Below, one piece after another: positions 46,725 to 59,510 of a stretch of 64,000 bases of DNA. The notes below the pieces were generated by a model. It was not told the DNA's origin and did not search any database. It was given only the letters and a program-made list of their open reading frames with translations. The stretch comes from Cherax quadricarinatus (taxonomy: Eukaryota > Arthropoda > Malacostraca > Decapoda > Parastacidae). Position 1 is the first letter of the stretch, and every line of letters begins with the position of its first letter. A program made the position numbers and the translations under genes. The stretch lies in the NCBI RefSeq assembly GCF_038502225.1, contig NW_027195364.1:1-64000 (forward strand), in the 5' to 3' direction.

Positions 46725-46880
46725 GGAGAAGATAGGGGTTGAGGATTGGGAGCCCTGGTGGGGGTCTACGGGGGGTTGCGATAAGGGTGGGGGGGGCAGA
46801 GTTCCTATAGGGGGTTGCTGTATGGGTGGGGTTTGTGGTGTTGGGGGTGGGGGCAGAGGGATCAGTGTTGAGTGTCTGTT
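46725..46880 (+). repeat. G-rich stretch with repeated G runs
   Basis: Many runs of three to eight G on the plus strand, with the recurring phrase 'gggggttgc'. It could form G-quadruplexes. No coding sense was seen. Confidence 0.7.
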
Positions 46881-47101
46881 TAGATTGCTCAGTTGCCTTG
46901 GGGTTGTCGTGGTTGGAGTCCTTCTGCTGGTGTTTCTGGAGGGTGTGTTTGCCCTTCCACCTGCATCTGGGTTCTTCTGCTCATCTTGTCATTTCCTCTT
47001 GTTCCTTCTTTCGTTTTTGTACTCTCTTTCAGTATCAACCTTTCCTCTTGTGTTCTGTCTCGATCGAGGTACACACTCTGGTACTCTTGTTCATCTCAGT
47101 C

Positions 47102-47136
<35 letters not shown>
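47102..47136. repeat. (GT)n microsatellite
   Basis: GT repeats directly next to the 3' end of a LINE-E copy. Confidence 0.95.
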
Positions 47137-47137
<1 letters not shown>

Positions 47138-48230
47138 AGTCTCTAACACAAGGTTTAACAGTGTTAGGTTATTGGTCCTCTCTTTATTTAGAAGCTAAGA
47201 ACTGTTACCTACATCAGCTTATTTTAAAGCCTTTTCATTGTTACGAAACAAATAGGGAACAGGATGAAGTTGGAGCCATCTTTAGCCAGTGATTTCATTT
47301 GATCAACTAATTTTATTTCGTTGATGTCATTATGTTGTACAAACATGTTTCAGACTTGAGTCATCCTGGGAATAAATGATCTCGGATGATATTTCGTTGA
47401 TATCATTAATGTTGTACAAAGATGTTCCAGACTCGAGTCATCATGGGAATAAATGATCTCAGATCAAGTGTTCTTGAAAAGGACAGCCAGAGTGCAGTTG
47501 CTGCTTGATGCCCGTCTTGTTGTGTAGCTCACTTCTGCTGTCCTCGTAGTTGAACTAAGTGGGGTACCTTAACAATATTGGTCTTGTACATCAGTAAGGC
47601 CTCCCACATTCTTCCCGTGTTGAAGGCTCTGCTGAAATGACAGATCTGTCCAAGCAGGGTCCAGGCGAAAGATGAGTCGAAAGATGAGTCGTCTTGCTCT
47701 GTTCTCTATTTTGTCAAAAAAAAAAAATAATCTGGGTAGGGCAGGGAGGGGAGAGCAATCCAAAAAAGTGGAGCATACTCAAGGTGTGGGCGTACTCGTG
47801 CCTAGTACAGAATCTGCAGCCTCACTATGGAGCAAATGCGAGATACACATAAGTACTGTAAGCTTCCTGGCCACTTTGTTTGCAAGATTTACAATGTGGT
47901 TCTACATAGTCAGTTTGGAGTCATATTTCACCCCATGGATATCAACTTCATCCATTGCTCCAGCATTACCATCATGATACTAGAGACCATCATTTGTGTT
48001 TTCCCCAGGCTGATATAGTTGTAAGCTGGTGAATGATGTAACTCAGAGCGTTTGGCATTTTCTCTCTTGGATAGCTGAATGTCAAGTGCAGGCGTCTACA
48101 TAAGCATGGGATTCTGAAGAAGGTCATTGAAGTAGACATATCATAACAATGGGCCAAGCACACTTCCCTGTGGAACACTTTCATTACTGTTGTCTTGTTG
48201 ACTTTTGTCTCAAAACACGAGCAATGACCG

Positions 48231-48232
<2 letters not shown>
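47137..48232 (-). mobile_element. LINE-E copy, 3' 1.1 kb
   Basis: It matches the 17315 copy ('gttacctacatcagctta', 'gaacaggatgaagttgg', later 'gaagtagacatatcataac'). An internal duplication repeats the 'tcgagtcatc' region at 47355 and 47415. The 3' end abuts (GT)n, and the 5' truncation abuts (CT)n at 48233. Confidence 0.85.
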
Positions 48233-48307
<75 letters not shown>

Positions 48308-48365
48308 ATTATCTATCTATCTACTATCTATCTATCTGTGTCTGTCTGTCTATCTATCTGTATCT
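48233..48365. repeat. (CT)n and (TATC)n microsatellite
   Basis: About 60 bp of CT, then TATC/TCTG units. Confidence 0.97.
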
Positions 48366-48384
48366 GGAGTGATGTTCCTTACTG

Positions 48385-48505
48385 TTCCTTACCACTAAGG
48401 AACACCCTCCACATTCAGAACACTAAGGAACACCCTCCAAATTCAGAACACCGAAGAACACCCTCCATGCTCCAGAACACCCTTCCACATTCGAGAATAC
48501 TAAGG
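48385..48505. repeat. Short minisatellite, about 29-bp unit
   Basis: Four imperfect units of 'aacaccctccacattcagaa' plus 'cactaagg'. Confidence 0.8.
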
Positions 48506-49196
48506 ACGTGTAGTATGGGTGTGGAGAGTGTTCTTCAGTGTGATGAGTCGGAGGCACCACAATGAGCAGCAAATCAAAACTTTGCTGGGTGTAACCATAG
48601 CAATCTATCAGCTAACCCTCCTCTTACCTCTCTTCCCCCCTCACTCCACTTTCCCACCTTTCCCCAGGTCCCTCCTCTTGCCCTTTCCTCACGTCTGCCC
48701 TGCCTCCTGCCTTGTCAGCACCCCCTCTCTACACGTTGCTGGTACTTATTACATTTAGCAAGGAATTCCTTGTGTCAGCAATCCCCCTTCTCTCTTCCTG
48801 CCCTTCTGTAAGTATGACTACATGCAGTGGAGTCGCTGGAATAAGTGGAATGAATAACTGGGTGAGGTGTGATAGAGTAATTTAGTAGAGTATGGTGAAT
48901 TAGGAGTGAAATGAGTGAGGTGCTAGTGGTTTGATTGGAACTAATTAGGCAAATGAGAGTGGAGTGGTTGAGTGGAATCAAAAGTGGAGTGACTGAGTGG
49001 AGTGGAGTGTGTTAATGTTCATTCAGGCCTCAGACATAATTTTAGTGATACAGCGTGTTGTATAGAAGTTATATATAATTTCACTTAGGATAACACAATA
49101 ATTTCATTGTGACATTTCTATTAGTGTCTCCCGTCCAGTGACTTCGAGTCATCTGCTTGTTTATTTGGTCAATATGTCGCTTATCTTCTCAGTTGC
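48506..49196. other. Unassigned DNA with GAGTG-rich part
   Basis: No gene was recognised. 48880-49010 is enriched in 'gagtgga' and 'gagtga' repeats on the plus strand. Confidence 0.55.
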
Positions 49197-49345
49197 ACAG
49201 TCAGGATATCAATTACCTGGAGTTTACCTGGAGAGAGTTCCGGGGTCAACGCCCCGCGGCCCGTCTGTGACCAGGCCTCATGGTGGATCAAGGCCCAAAC
49301 CAGGATTTCAATCTGCGGAGGACGCAACAAAAAAAATTCAAGTCT
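49197..49345 (-). mobile_element. LINE-D-type 3' end fragment
   Basis: 'ttacctggagagagttccgg' and 'ctgtgaccaggcctcatgg' match the 3' end of LINE-D-like sequence at 30.87 kb ('tacctggaggttattcggg', 'gtccatgaccaggcctccc'). Confidence 0.7.
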
Positions 49346-49835
49346 CCGGAGGACGCAAACCAGAATTGATGAATCGCTACTTTGGTTCTACAAATTTTAT
49401 CACCCAATAACTTCCCACTAACTATGTAATCATTGTAGTTGGTCCTGTAATTATAACGTATGCATAGATCTGTGTTAAATTTAAGTCTCGATGTAACCTA
49501 TAATTACTATGTATCCCTACAGTTGTACGTGAAATGTACTTTTTTACCTTATACTTCTTCCGTAACTAATAATAATAAAAAAAGATGGATTTATATTTTT
49601 AATATCTTCACATGAATTACTGTATATATAAAATAACTATAATAATTATTGGTACTATACCTTTAGAATAATTTTTATAACTTGCGGAAACTGCTCGTGT
49701 TATGACATTTATAAAACTATTTATAAAATATTCTATCTTTACTTTTTTATTAGTTAAAATAAAGATTAATATATATAGTTATAAAACGACAATTTTGTCT
49801 CAGCTAATAATCTTGTTTTACCTGGAAACTTTATT
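49346..49835. other. AT-rich DNA, nothing recognised
   Basis: No repeat family or exon was seen on either strand. Confidence 0.55.
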
Positions 49836-49990
49836 ATTATTATAGTCATGGGGAGGAGGGAGGAGGGTAAACAAGCGATGGTTATCACTGTCTGGGCAAT
49901 GAAAAGTATCAGGTTTGATCCGAGGAAGGGGAAGGGTAATTCCAGTTGATTAGAAATCTTGTACCGACATCAACGCCCCACTCCCGGATG
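49836..49990 (-). mobile_element. SINE-B, diverged
   Basis: The ATT-rich tail complement is at 49836-49850, then the body in reverse ('atcaggtttgatccgagg', 'gtaccgacatcaacgcccc'). Confidence 0.65.
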
Positions 49991-50017
49991 GGTATTTGGA
50001 GAAATCTTTGTTCTTGC

Positions 50018-50021
<4 letters not shown>

Positions 50022-50063
<42 letters not shown>

Positions 50064-50101
50064 ATATATATATTATATATTATATTATATATATATATAT
50101 A
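50022..50101. repeat. (TA)n microsatellite
   Basis: TA repeats with TTA slips. Confidence 0.95.
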
Positions 50102-50819
50102 CAATAGAAACACATAAACAGGTGATTTCAAAATACCAAACAACCACTCTGAAAGAATAGAAATTCCAAGCGCTTTCTATCTCACATTATCAAGGAACTA
50201 TGAAAGTGAAGCATCAGGAAGCTATATAAGGGTCGCCAGCACCTCACTCCCGATCCCACAGTTAAACACGTGACGCGCGGCGAGGCCCCTTTGGGTAGGT
50301 CCTTTGCAAAACTCACCCCAGCTATTTATTTGTCCCGTGTATTATTAAATTCTACCCAAATTCTATTAATTATAAATGGATCTAATTTATATAAACCAAA
50401 GGAAATATTCATATTATTGTCAAAACTGCTTTTATGAAAAAGATTCAATTATATTCCTGTCGACCATGGACTTGCTTGATACTACTTTCTCACTTTTTGA
50501 AAATCAATTGGATGGTTAAAATCTCTTCATGAATAAATAAATTTTTTTTTCATGTAGAACTTTCATCATATATTCAAAAGTTGAGAACTATCTGAATCCA
50601 TATCTTGAAATGTGAATCTTTTCAAAAACGGTTTACTAGATAGAATATTTCCTTTTTAGTAGTCCCATTATAATAAAATACACGGGAAACAAATAATAAC
50701 GGGGAAAGATATCAGCACTCGCCCTCCGTTTTGTGAATCTGACCTGTGTGGCCAACTTAAATCCCAGATGCTCCTTTATGATTATAATGATGTCAAATTT
50801 CCTCTATTACAAGTAATTA

Positions 50820-50822
<3 letters not shown>
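50102..50822 (-). mobile_element. Penelope-like terminal region (second family)
   Basis: The reverse complement of 50155-50205 reads TTGATAA, a stem region, GAAAGCGCTTGG, 'aatttctattctttcagag'. This has the same layout as the other hammerhead-like termini but with TTGATAA for the first core block. A TATA-like 'gctatataaggg' lies at 50220. The rest is A/T-rich and unassigned. The extent is approximate. Confidence 0.45.
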
Positions 50823-50863
<41 letters not shown>

Positions 50864-50880
50864 TATAATATATATATATA
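50823..50880. repeat. (TA)n microsatellite
   Basis: Left flank of the TIR element that follows. Confidence 0.95.
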
Positions 50881-51251
50881 TGTCGTAAATATGTAAAACT
50901 GGTCAATTAAGAACTCATTTAAATTAACCCCTTTTCCCGAAATTTTCTCTTATACGTTTAAAGATATTTTTTTTTCATTAATGTTAACGTAAAAATTTTA
51001 ATTTTGCAAAAGAATCTTGAAAACTTCCCTAACCTTATTATAAAGAGCAATTTATTTAAGCCTAACCCAACTAAATATATTTTAAATGCTTTTTCAATAA
51101 TTAAGTACTAAACAAACACAAAACAAATATATATTTTTTGTTAGGTTCAGAATGATTTTGGGAATTTGCATACCCAAAATTTTTATTTACCTATATGGCA
51201 AGATGAGCGTTGCTATTTAAAAACCAAAATCATAAGTTCTGCCTATTCTTT

Positions 51252-51256
<5 letters not shown>
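50881..51256. mobile_element. TIR element in (TA)n, copy 1
   Basis: About 375 bp, with (TA)n on both sides. The left end 'taaatatgtaaaactgg' and the right end (reverse complement 'agaataggcagaac') are related. Internal landmarks are 'gtttaaagatattttttt', 'ttgttaggttcagaatga' and 'ggcaagatgagcgttgct'. No coding capacity. Nearly the same sequence recurs at 51882. Confidence 0.8.
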
Positions 51257-51308
<52 letters not shown>

Positions 51309-51331
51309 ATATATAATTAATATATATATTT

Positions 51332-51384
<53 letters not shown>

Positions 51385-51401
51385 TATATATTATATATAT
51401 G

Positions 51402-51474
<73 letters not shown>

Positions 51475-51494
51475 TATATATATATATATATATA

Positions 51495-51553
<59 letters not shown>

Positions 51554-51560
51554 TAATATA
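51257..51560. repeat. (TA)n microsatellite, 0.3 kb
   Basis: TA repeats with TAAA and TTTAA slips. Confidence 0.97.
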
Positions 51561-51843
51561 AATATCCAGAGGAAATGCTTGCTGCATACTTGGCTCCCTC
51601 CCGCCTCGGAGGGGTTGGAGGGAAAATTTATCATCTTTGTACATTGTGCCATTGTATTCATGTTTATGTTTCTGTAAATGTATTTTGTTTATTAATAAAT
51701 GTTCACATAGAATAAAAAATATATAGGGGTGGTAGGAGAAGAAAATATTCAAACAGCTCCGGGAGAACCTTGAGTTTTCCCTAGGTACGTTATTGTCTTC
51801 TCTGAGGATGAGGGTCCCCATTCCAGCTATAGAGTGGTAATTC
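51561..51843. repeat. Unclassified repeat between TA arrays
   Basis: About 280 bp with an oligo-A stretch ('gaataaaaaatatatagg') in the middle. The part 'cagctccgggagaaccttg' to 'ccattccagctatagag' looks like a dispersed repeat. No coding sense and no second copy in the window. Confidence 0.4.
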
Positions 51844-51881
51844 CCTATATATATATAAAAATATATATTATATATATATAT

Positions 51882-52255
51882 GTTGCCGAATATGTAAAAC
51901 TGGTCAATTAGCAAGAAGTCATTTAAAATTAAGTCGTTTCTAAAATTTTCTTTTACGTTTAAAGATATATTTTTCATTAATGTTAATGTAAAATTTTTAA
52001 TTTTACCAAAAGAATCTTAGAAAACTTACCAACCTTATTATAACAATAACAATTTATTTTAGCCTATCCCAATTAAATATATTTTAGATTTGTTTACAAT
52101 AATTTAATACTAAACAAACACAGTGAAATATATTTTTTCGTTAGGTTCAGAATGATTGGTGAAATTATTGCATACACAAATTTTCACTTTTCCTATATGG
52201 CAAGATGAGCGTTGCTATTTAAGCCAAGATCAAAGTTCTGCCTATTCAGTTTACA
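51882..52255. mobile_element. TIR element in (TA)n, copy 2
   Basis: Same element as 50881-51256, a little better preserved. The left end is 'gttgccgaatatgtaaaact'. The right end reverse complemented is 'gtaaactgaataggcagaac'. CxGAATAxGxAxAACT is common to both ends. Flanked by (TA)n at 51845-51881 and 52263. Confidence 0.82.
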
Positions 52256-52262
52256 TGTATAT

Positions 52263-53870
<1,608 letters not shown>

Positions 53871-53874
53871 GTTC

Positions 53875-54135
53875 TCTCTAGGCTGGAATATTGGTGTGCA
53901 TTAACGGCCCCTTTCAAGGTAGGCGAAATTGCAGACCTTGAGAATATACGAAAACTTTTACTGCATTTCTAAGTACGTACAATAAAGCACCTAAATTACT
54001 GGGAACGGTTGAAGTCCATGACCTGTACTTCTTGGGTACAGGCGAGATAGATACATGATAATATACACTTGGAAAATCTTAGGGGACTAGTCCCAAATCT
54101 GCACCGAAATCACCCCTACGAGTAGGGAGTGATTC
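53875..54135 (+). mobile_element. LINE-D-like fragment
   Basis: The plus strand encodes LEYWCALTAPFKVGEIADLE, a broken IKHLNYWERLKSM and IYTWKIL, matching the LINE-D C-terminal region (LEYCC, LTSPFKSGEIADLE, HLNYWE) read at 31.3-31.5 kb. It is only about 260 bp. A minisatellite starts at its 3' edge. Confidence 0.75.
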
Positions 54136-54600
54136 CTACATCTTTACTTACATCCTCGCTGTTTCTCAAATATCAGTGTTCACTACCGTCTTACTTACAT
54201 CCTCGCTGTTTCTCATATATCAGTGTTCACTACCGTCTTTACTTACATCCTCGTTGTTTCTCATATATCAGTGTTCACTACCGTCTTTCCTCATCCTCGC
54301 TGTTTCTCATATATCAGTGTTCACTACCGTCTTTACTTACATCCTCGTTGTTTCTCATATATCGTGTTCACTACCGTCTTTACTTACATCCTCGCTGTTT
54401 CTCATATCAGTGTTTACTGCCGTCTTTACTACATCCTCGCTGTTTCTCATATATCAGTATTCACTACCGTCTTTACTTACATCCTCGCTGTTTCTCATAT
54501 ATCAGTGTTCACTACCGTCTTTACTTACATCCTCGCTGTTTCTCATATATCAGTGTTCACTACCGTCTTTACTTACATCCTCGCTCTTTCTCTCTTGTTT
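54136..54600. repeat. 48-bp minisatellite
   Basis: About ten units of 'atcctcgctgtttctcatat' plus 'atcagtgttcactaccgtct' plus 'ttacttac'. Period 48 is visible from 54481 to 54529. Since 48 is a multiple of three, the open frames show a 16-residue repeat, which has no further support as protein. Confidence 0.95.
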
Positions 54601-54725
54601 CTTAACTTGTGCAAAAATCAGTTGCTTCAGCGTTAGTGTGGCAAATTATGAAGCCTCAGAAATAGGATGGACAAACCAGCGAGTATAATGGGTGGTAGGT
54701 AAGACACATAGGCAACAGTTAGGCA

Positions 54726-54784
54726 ACTTTATTCCGAAACGTTTCGCCTACACAGTAGGCTTCTTCAGTCGAATACAGAAAGTA
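54726..54784 (-). ncRNA. Hammerhead ribozyme motif (Penelope-like element)
   Basis: The reverse complement reads CTGAAGA (54762-54768), a perfect 6-bp stem II GCCTAC-TGT-GTAGGC, then GAAAC (54741-54745) and GTTTC. 'ggaataaag' can pair with upstream 'cttt' and 'attc' as stem I. The seventh core base is free in hammerheads, so CTGAAGA is acceptable. Stem III is the self-complementary ACGT. Confidence 0.78.
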
Positions 54785-55070
54785 GGCGGAACAGTAGAAA
54801 GACGATGTAATCAGTCCATCACCCCAAAGTCGTGAATTTAAGGTTGTCAGTCCCTCGGCCTGGAGAGTTCAGTTCCATAGTCAGGAACTATCTGAAGATC
54901 AAGCGACAGTGCGGAGACTTAAATACTGTCGGAAGGAGGTGCAGGTAGTAGTAGTAGTGAGAATGAAGCCACTGAAAGGTCAGGTCCCTCTCAGATCCAA
55001 CAATTTTCACTTGAAAGTCTGTCCAAGGTGTTTTCTGTATCAAGATGCCATGTGTTGCAGTGTCTGACAA

Positions 55071-55237
55071 GATGAACATCAAAATGGTATACAATACCGA
55101 CAGGTTGGTAGGTAAGACACATAGGCAACAGTTGGCAACTTTACTGTGTAGGCGAAACGTTTCGAATAAAGTTGCTAACTGTTGCCTATGTGTCTTACCT
55201 ACCACCTGTCGGATTGTATACCATTTTGATGTTCATC
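55071..55237. repeat. Long inverted repeat, arms about 70 bp
   Basis: 'gatgaacatcaaaatggtat' at the left is matched by 'ataccattttgatgttcatc' at the right, and the arms pair through 'ggtaagacacataggcaac'. The loop (55144-55165) is the hammerhead 3' half, 'ctgtgtaggcgaaacgtttc'. Confidence 0.9.
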
Positions 55238-55299
55238 GAGTATAATGGGTAATGATTAAGTAAAACACTGTTCTGTATGGATCATAAATACTTATATGT

Positions 55300-55405
55300 T
55301 ACCCTCCTCCCTTACCTTGGATCAAACTTAAATATCTCTCATTCCCCAGGCAGAATATGACACATGCCATCTAGTGCTTCCAAGAATAGTATAATAATAA
55401 TTTAG
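55300..55405 (+). mobile_element. SINE-B, diverged 3' half
   Basis: 'ttggatcaaacttaaatatc', 'ccatctagtgcttccaag' and an ATA tail. Confidence 0.6.
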
Positions 55406-55494
55406 CATTAAATTGACGCGAAATAGAAAGTTGCAAAATATTATGTTGAACAAATATAAGAGTGAAAAAGAATGAGTTTAAATGCATTATTACC

Positions 55495-56228
55495 TTCCTT
55501 GTAATTCACCTCCCATGTGTTATTCACCCTTCCCTGTATTATTCACCCTGTGTTATTCACCATCCCCTGTGTTATTCACCATCCCTGTTTATTCACCATC
55601 CCCTGTGTTATTCACCATCCCCTGTGTTATTCACCCTCCCATGCGTTATTCACTCATGCGTTATTCACCATCCGCTGTGTTATTCACCGTCCTCTGTTTA
55701 TTCACCGTCCCCTGTGTTATTCACGGTCCCCTGTGTTATTCACCATCCCTATGTTACCATCCCTGTGTTATTCACCATCAATGTGTTATTCACCGTCCCT
55801 GTGTTATTCACCCTCCCTGTGTTACCATCCCTGTGCTATTAACCGTCCCTTGTGTTATTCACCGTCCTGTGTTATTCACTCCCTGTATTATTCACCATCC
55901 CTGTGTTATTCACCATCAATGTGTTATTCACCGTCCCCTGTGTTATTCACCCTCCCTGTGTTACCATCCCTGTGCTATTAACCGTCCCCTGTGTTATTCA
56001 CCGTCCTGTGTTATTCACTCCCTGTATTATTCACCATCCCTGTATTTATTCACCGTCCCTGTATTATTCACCATCCCGTGTGTTATTCACCGTCCCTTGT
56101 GTTATTCACCATCCCCTGTGTCATTCACCATTCCCTGTGTTATTCGCCGTCCCCTGTGTTATTCATCCCCTGTGTTATTCACTCTCCCTGTGATATTCAC
56201 TCTCCCTGTGTTATTCACCGTGTCCCCT
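55495..56228. repeat. 19-bp minisatellite, about 0.7 kb
   Basis: The unit is 'ttattcaccgtcccctgtg' with 'accatc' and 'accctc' variants. Higher-order duplication is visible: 55770-55860 and 55905-55995 share the same variant order. Long open frames here are artefacts. Confidence 0.95.
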
Positions 56229-56440
56229 AGCCTTGAATCGTCTGTGTCAACCAGACACAACTAAAGATTACAATGGCTTGACATCAACATGTCACTTAAT
56301 GTTGTTCCACACAAGAAGTTGCTAAAGAGCGTGGGCGCATGATATAGGAGAAGTCATTTGTTATAACCGGTCATCAGCATGCTCATTAAGCAGAAGTTAA
56401 CCTAAATGGCGTTATTGCTATATATGTATATGGTTGAGTT
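56229..56440. other. Unique spacer
   Basis: No feature recognised. Confidence 0.5.
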
Positions 56441-57450
56441 CCCTGAACCTCTCCTTATAAGACGTACCTGTAGATCCTGGACTAGTCTTGTTACAAACTT
56501 CTAACTTTTTTTCAATTAGTTGATATGCATGACCAGGTATATGTTCCATACTGGTGCTGTGTACTCCAATATGGGCCTGACATACACAGTATACAGTGAA
56601 TGACTCCTTACTTAGCTGTCGTAAGCTATTTTTAAATTTGCCAGACGCGCATTTGCTGCAGCGTTCATTTGGTTGATGTGCATCTCGGGGATATGCTCAG
56701 TATAATGCCCACCCAAGGTCCTCCTTGAATGAGGTTGAAACCTTTGCCTCTCGAACTTTGACTCCGTCCTTCCGCAAGCATCATAACTTTGCACTTGGTG
56801 GGATTAAACTCCAAAAGCTAATTGTCGGACCAGGACTGGAGCCTGTACAGATTCGCTTGTAGTCTCTTGTTAGTTTCACGTTGTCTGCGAATAGGGATGT
56901 CTCTGACTATCCCATCTGCCATGTCATTTACAAATACAAGAAACAGCACCGGCTCTAGGACTGAGCCTTGTAAATTCCGTTCGTCACATGCACCCATTCC
57001 GACACCTCGTCACGAACCATTGCTCGCTGTTTCCTTCCTGTCAGGTATGCCTGAACCATTGTAATTCTTTCCTGTTATTCTTGCTTGCTACTCTAGCTTT
57101 TCTACCAGTCTCTTGTGCGGTACTGTGTCAAAAGCCTTCTTACAGTCCGAGAAAATGTAATGTACCCAACCCTCTCTCCCCTTCTATTTCTGTTAACCTG
57201 TCATAAACCTCATGTAGGCTTATGATAGGATTTTCCATTCCTGAAGCCGTGCTTGTTGTCATGTATTAACCTGCTCCTTTCTTGGTGCTTCACACTCTTC
57301 TGATAATTTTTCTCCATCATTTTACATACTATACATGTCACTGACATTGGTCTGTAGTTTAATGCTCCTGTCTGTTACCTTTCTTAAAATTGGGACTACA
57401 CTGTGCCTTTCACATCTCTGGCCCTGTTTTGATAGACTTGTTGAAGATTG
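56441..57450 (-). mobile_element. LINE-C copy, 1.0 kb
   Basis: The RT C-terminal half and C-terminus of LINE-C in reverse, strongly decayed. HINQMNAAANARLANLKIAY lies at 56612-56700, and the FADD region near 56885 ('gttgtctgcgaatagggatg') is still recognisable. It ends 5' near 57450. Confidence 0.82.
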
Positions 57451-57500
57451 TTGTTTTTGTGTGTATATGTGTTTGTGTGTGTGTGTATGTGTGTATACTC
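57451..57500. repeat. (GT)n-rich stretch
   Basis: Imperfect GT/GTAT repeats between two LINE-C copies. On the LINE-C sense strand this is (AC)n following the 3' end of the next copy. Confidence 0.85.
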
Positions 57501-58230
57501 ATCTTAGCCTCTCCTATGTAGATATGCCCCTTTGCTCTGGGACTAGTCTTGTTGCAAACCTTTGCACTTTCTCTAGTTTCTTGACGTGCTTGACCAGGTG
57601 TGAGTTCCAAACTGGTGCTGCATACTCCAGTATGGGCCTGACAGTACACAGTGAACAGAGTCTTGAACGATTCCTTACTGAGATGTCGAAACGCTTTTTT
57701 AGGTTTCCCAGGCGCCCATATGCTGCAGCAGTTATTTGGTTGATGTGCGCCTCAGGAGATGCTAGGTATTATACTCGCCCCAAAATCATTTGCCCAGTGA
57801 GGTTTGCAGTCGGGCCCCCTATTTTTTCCCTTGTCCGGTTTTTTTTTGCTCCTCCCGATTTTACTTTCCTTGGGGGTTTTTGGGCCCAGTTTTGGACCAT
57901 TCCCTTCCCAGATCCTTTTAGTTCCCATACTCTCCGATTAAATTCATTAGCTTAACTTTCTATAAGGGAAAAACGGTCTATCCCTTTCCGTCTGTCATTC
58001 ACCGAAAGAAATGACCGGTCCCCAGGAAACCCCCTGTGGGGCCCCCCCCCACAGGCCCCCCACTCCCTTTGAAGTCTATACTCTTTTTTCTCCCTGTCGG
58101 ATTTTGACCTTGAGTACCTTTTCCGTTATACTACCGGTCCCTACTTTATTCCTTTAGGCGGGAAAAGTTCTTGATCAAGAAATAATCTCCCACCCTCTCC
58201 TCTGTTTTATTTCCTTCCTTTTTAAAACCC
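57501..58230 (-). mobile_element. LINE-C copy, right part corrupted
   Basis: The left 280 bp read cleanly ('ggtgctgcatactccagtat', 'cgcccatatgctgcagcag'). From about 57785 the homology continues but with grossly altered homopolymers ('cccctgtggggcccccccc' where other copies have 'cccctgtgggaccccgctc'). Confidence 0.75.
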
Positions 58231-59510
58231 GGTTTTTTGGGATCCGTAAAATTGGTTTTTAAACGGTTGTCTTTCCCCCAAAACGGCAATAGTCCGGGGT
58301 TTGTTAAGTCCCTGGCCAGGGGCATTTGAACAATTTGTTTTTATTAAATTGTGAATTTTCGGTTTAAAAAACGGGTGGTACTGGGTTTTTAAACGCCCTT
58401 TTTCCATATTTTTATTTTTAAGGGTAGTGATTGAAGGGGGAATAAGTGTTTCGTTCGGATTTTTAACCCCTGGGTTAACCCGGTCCCGGGGGTGACGGTT
58501 TTCATCCGGGGGGGCCCCCAATTTTCACCCAAAGGATAAACCATATAATACTTGTTTGTGAAAGGAAAAAAGGGAATAAGAAGGGCAAAATTTTTCTGCC
58601 TTGGGAACCCCGGCCCCCCTTTAAGCAGGCTTGTAACAGGCCATTCTGGTTCATTGTTAAAAAAAGGGGATCAAAATAAGTCCTACACATTTTAGTTTAT
58701 TCGCAGAAAAAAAATTTTTGGGGGGTTTTTTGTAAATTTCCCCAGGTTCTGATTCCCGGGGGCAAAGGGCCAGAAGTGTATGACCAGAAAAAGTGGCCTG
58801 GAGCAGGGCGCCCCGCTTACCTGTGCTGGATTCAAGAGGATATGATTGAATCCCTTTTAAAAACAAAAAAAAATTTAAATGTGGACTAACAATTTTTAGT
58901 TTTGGCTTCTCCACTAGATGGGCCATTTCTGTATGACTGTGGTTCAATTCAGTCCAGCTTTTTCTCCAAAGGGGGGAAATGGGCCCCAGAGGTTTGATTT
59001 TATAAAAAATCTCGTAGATGATGAACCCAAAAAAAGAATAAAAAATTTTTATTCAGCACCTTTCCGTCAAAATTTTTTTAAATTAATAAAAATGCGGGGG
59101 AAAAACAATTTCAGAGGTACTTTTTGCCCGTCAGACCTACTAAGTTTGTTCTTTTTAAAAGGATTTTGTCTTATTTACAATTTTATAAGGGTGCCAGTCA
59201 GAAGAATAAGTTCCCCCCCTAAAAAAAGTTTTTTACCCTATAAATATAAAAGAAACCATTTAGTGATAAAAAATTTGGGTACAACGGGGAAAGATATCTC
59301 AGTTCTGGACCCTTCCCCGAATCTTTATTTTTTATTTTTTTTTCATCAGCGATTTATTAATGTTGTTTTTTTACCGAGGTTATCAAATAATGAAAAAGGG
59401 CCCAAAACAGTTGAACCAAATTTGGTAAGCCCCATTCTGATTTTCCCCTTTTAGAAAGCTTTACTTTTGTTAAGGCCATACCTTGATGTGAGTTTTTTTT
59501 TTCTATGGTT

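Larger units (their letters stand above)
54690..55245. mobile_element. Penelope-like terminal repeats with long palindrome
   Basis: The left part carries a hammerhead on the minus strand; the right part is a 70-bp-arm hairpin (55071-55237). Both share 'gtaagacacataggcaacag'. Between them lies about 250 bp of non-coding Penelope-type sequence. No RT or GIY-YIG coding remains. Confidence 0.7.

Noticed and set aside
54129..54688. 16-residue repeat proteins
   Set aside because: The 48-bp tandem unit explains the repeat; no splice or promoter context.
55482..56264. 260-codon open frame and several overlapping ones
   Set aside because: Product of a 19-bp minisatellite; frames cycle and no start context or domain is visible.
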